NCBI RefSeq assembly: GCF_001202025.1
Contig: NZ_LGHS01000046.1
Span: 62,001-126,000, forward strand
Direction: 5' to 3'
Length of the DNA: 64,000 nt
DNA from: Pseudorhodobacter aquimaris
GTDB taxonomy: Bacteria > Pseudomonadota > Alphaproteobacteria > Rhodobacterales > Rhodobacteraceae
Below are positions 62,913-64,000 of the stretch, in pieces. Under the pieces are notes generated by a model that had not been told where the DNA came from, did not search any database, and saw nothing but the letters and a program-made list of their open reading frames with translations. The translations under genes were made by a program, and so were the position numbers. How positions within the stretch are numbered: the first letter of the stretch is position 1; each line of letters starts with the position of its first letter.

Positions 62913-63806
62913 ATGGGGATTGTTGAAGAAGGCTGCGTCATCGGGGTCGATGGCGGTGGAACCGGCTGCCGCGCAGGAATTGCGACGCTTGACGGGCGCG
63001 TGCTTGCAACCGCAACGGCCGGTCCCGCAAATTTTTCCACCGACCCGGATCAGACAAGGGCCAATGTGATTTCCGCAATCGGCAAGGCGGCCGCGCGTTT
63101 GGGCATAGATCCCGCGCAGCTCTATGATTGCGCCATCCATTTCGGGCTGGCCGGTATCATGCAAGAGGCTGACGCCGCACGGTTTCGGGCCGTTTTGCCC
63201 TTTGCGCGGGCGGTTGTGACGGATGACCGGCCCACCGCTTTTGCGGGGGCCTTGGGGGAGGGCGACGGCGTGCTGGCCGCTGTCGGGACAGGCACTTTGG
63301 TTGCCGCACATTTTGGCCGGACCCGCCGGTATTTCTGCGGCTGGGGCTTTGATCTGTCGGATCAGGCCTCGGGCGCGTGGTTGGGGCGGGGTGCTTTGAT
63401 GCGCTGCCTGCTGGCCTATGACGGGTTGGCGCAAGACAGCGTCCTGACACGTGCGATCATGGCGCAATTCGCGGATGTGCCGACGGCGCTGGTTGAATTC
63501 GCACGCACCGCCCTGCCTGCCGATTATGCGACATTCGCACCCCAAGTCATAAGGGCCGCCGAGGCAGGTGATGAAACCGCCTGTGATCTGATGCGACAGG
63601 GTGCGGCCTATTTGAACGGCTGTTTTGCAGCGCTGCCCGTGGCGCAATCTGGCCCGCTTTGCCTGTCGGGCGGGGTCGGCCCGCATTATGCGCTTTATCT
63701 TGAACCCCGGTTTCGGGACCGTTTGGTCGCCCCGCTTGGCACCGCCCTTGACGGTGCGTTGTTTCTGGCGCGCGAGGCGCATAAGAATATGGAAACGCCG
63801 CCATGA
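62913..63806 (+). CDS. BadF/BadG-type amino-sugar kinase (N-acetylglucosamine kinase-like)
   Basis: 297 residues of the ASKHA fold: phosphate-1 motif I-G-V-D-G-G-G-T-G-C-R, the V-G-T-G-T phosphate-2 loop near residue 125, G-W-G-F-D-L-S-D-Q-A-S-G-A-W, and the adenosine loop L-S-G-G-V-G. Relatives phosphorylate N-acetylglucosamine or MurNAc-type sugars. The SIS gene follows 17 bases later. Confidence 0.85.
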   Translation: MGIVEEGCVIGVDGGGTGCRAGIATLDGRVLATATAGPANFSTDPDQTRANVISAIGKAAARLGIDPAQLYDCAIHFGLAGIMQEADAARFRAVLPFARAVVTDDRPTAFAGALGEGDGVLAAVGTGTLVAAHFGRTRRYFCGWGFDLSDQASGAWLGRGALMRCLLAYDGLAQDSVLTRAIMAQFADVPTALVEFARTALPADYATFAPQVIRAAEAGDETACDLMRQGAAYLNGCFAALPVAQSGPLCLSGGVGPHYALYLEPRFRDRLVAPLGTALDGALFLAREAHKNMETPP

Positions 63807-63823
63807 AGGTTAAAGGAGTGAAC

Positions 63824-64000
63824 ATGCCCCATCAAACCCATATGCGGCGAGAGATCCTTGAAATTCCCGATGTTGTCGAAACTCTGCTGACACAGGGAAA
63901 GCCCGGTATGGAGGCGGCTGCCGGTGCTCTGGCGGCCTGTGACCCACGGTTTATCGTTTCGGTCGCGCGGGGGTCGTCGGATCATGCCGCCACCTATTTC
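63824..64000 (+). CDS. SIS-domain protein, N-terminal part (cut by window end)
   Basis: 59 codons are visible, with an AAGGAG ribosome site before the ATG. The text M-R-R-E-I-L-E-I-P-D-V-V and V-A-R-G-S-S-D-H-A-A is typical of SIS proteins such as glucosamine-6-phosphate deaminase/isomerase homologues. The remainder lies outside the window. Confidence 0.8.
   Translation, partial: MPHQTHMRREILEIPDVVETLLTQGKPGMEAAAGALAACDPRFIVSVARGSSDHAATYF

Noticed and set aside
1-64000. CRISPR array or tandem repeat block
   Set aside because: No regularly spaced repeats were seen anywhere in the window.

Overview
The window reads as an alphaproteobacterial chromosome or large plasmid segment, most likely from the Roseobacter group (Rhodobacterales). 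The evidence is moderately GC-rich codon use, the gene families present (TauABC-like transporters, an RES/Xre pair, NnrS, a NicX/NicD/NicE/NicF set, an ykoF-thiXYZ-like operon), dense operons with 4-base ATGA overlaps, and a perfect FNR-type box. The assignment rests on protein character only. No rRNA, complete tRNA or CRISPR array was seen.

Layout. 1-4.6 kb: a copper-handling operon (lipoprotein, TolC-like outer-membrane protein, multicopper oxidase, cupredoxin, CusF-like protein, cytochrome c). 4.6-8.9 kb: an accessory scar with a tRNA-Ser-like 3' end, fused phage gene fragments, a broken serine recombinase, an IS3 OrfA fragment, one phage-like regulator and a C2H2 zinc-finger mini-protein. 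8.6-15.4 kb: an FNR box, an OprC/NosA-type copper-receptor barrel, two small proteins, a TauABC-like ABC transporter and NnrS, which together suggest metal acquisition under low oxygen. 15.5-19.8 kb: an RES/Xre toxin-antitoxin pair, an MBL-fold hydrolase, Dps, a 1-Cys peroxiredoxin and a ribbon-helix-helix protein. 19.8-23.3 kb: a decayed GMC dehydrogenase pair with four in-frame stops, a glyoxalase and an IS graveyard.

23.3-36.3 kb is an N-heterocycle (nicotinate-type) catabolic region. It holds a flavin reductase, an FAD monooxygenase at the end of an ABC-transporter operon, two TetR regulators, an AraC regulator, an SLC13-type transporter, and nicE-nicD-nicX-nicF homologues. The last four convert 2,5-dihydroxypyridine to fumarate. 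A near-identical 23-bp site lies before both the ABC/monooxygenase operon and the nicE operon, so the two are probably one regulon. 36.5-40.3 kb: an intact three-subunit GMC/cytochrome c/subunit-3 dehydrogenase. 40.5-43.8 kb: a TPP riboswitch followed by ykoF-thiXZY-like genes for thiamine precursor uptake. 43.8-44.9 kb: a MerR regulator and a GNAT.

45.1-54.1 kb is the most unusual part: a tight operon encoding a double-GNAT-like protein, an SGNH/DltD-like protein, a 49-residue DltX-like microprotein, an MBOAT (DltB-like), an acyl carrier protein (DltC-like), a fold-III PLP decarboxylase, a sulfotransferase, an AMP-forming ligase (DltA-like) and a frameshifted acyl-CoA dehydrogenase. It looks like a Dlt-type carrier-to-envelope acyl-transfer pathway merged with the ligase/decarboxylase/carrier trio known from exosortase-associated loci, with no exosortase visible. 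54.2-57.0 kb: a ZntA-like P-type ATPase behind a MerR-type promoter, and a hexapeptide acetyltransferase. 57.3-64.0 kb: a Dpp-type ABC transporter with a fused double ATPase, divergent from an amino-sugar kinase and a SIS protein cut by the window end.
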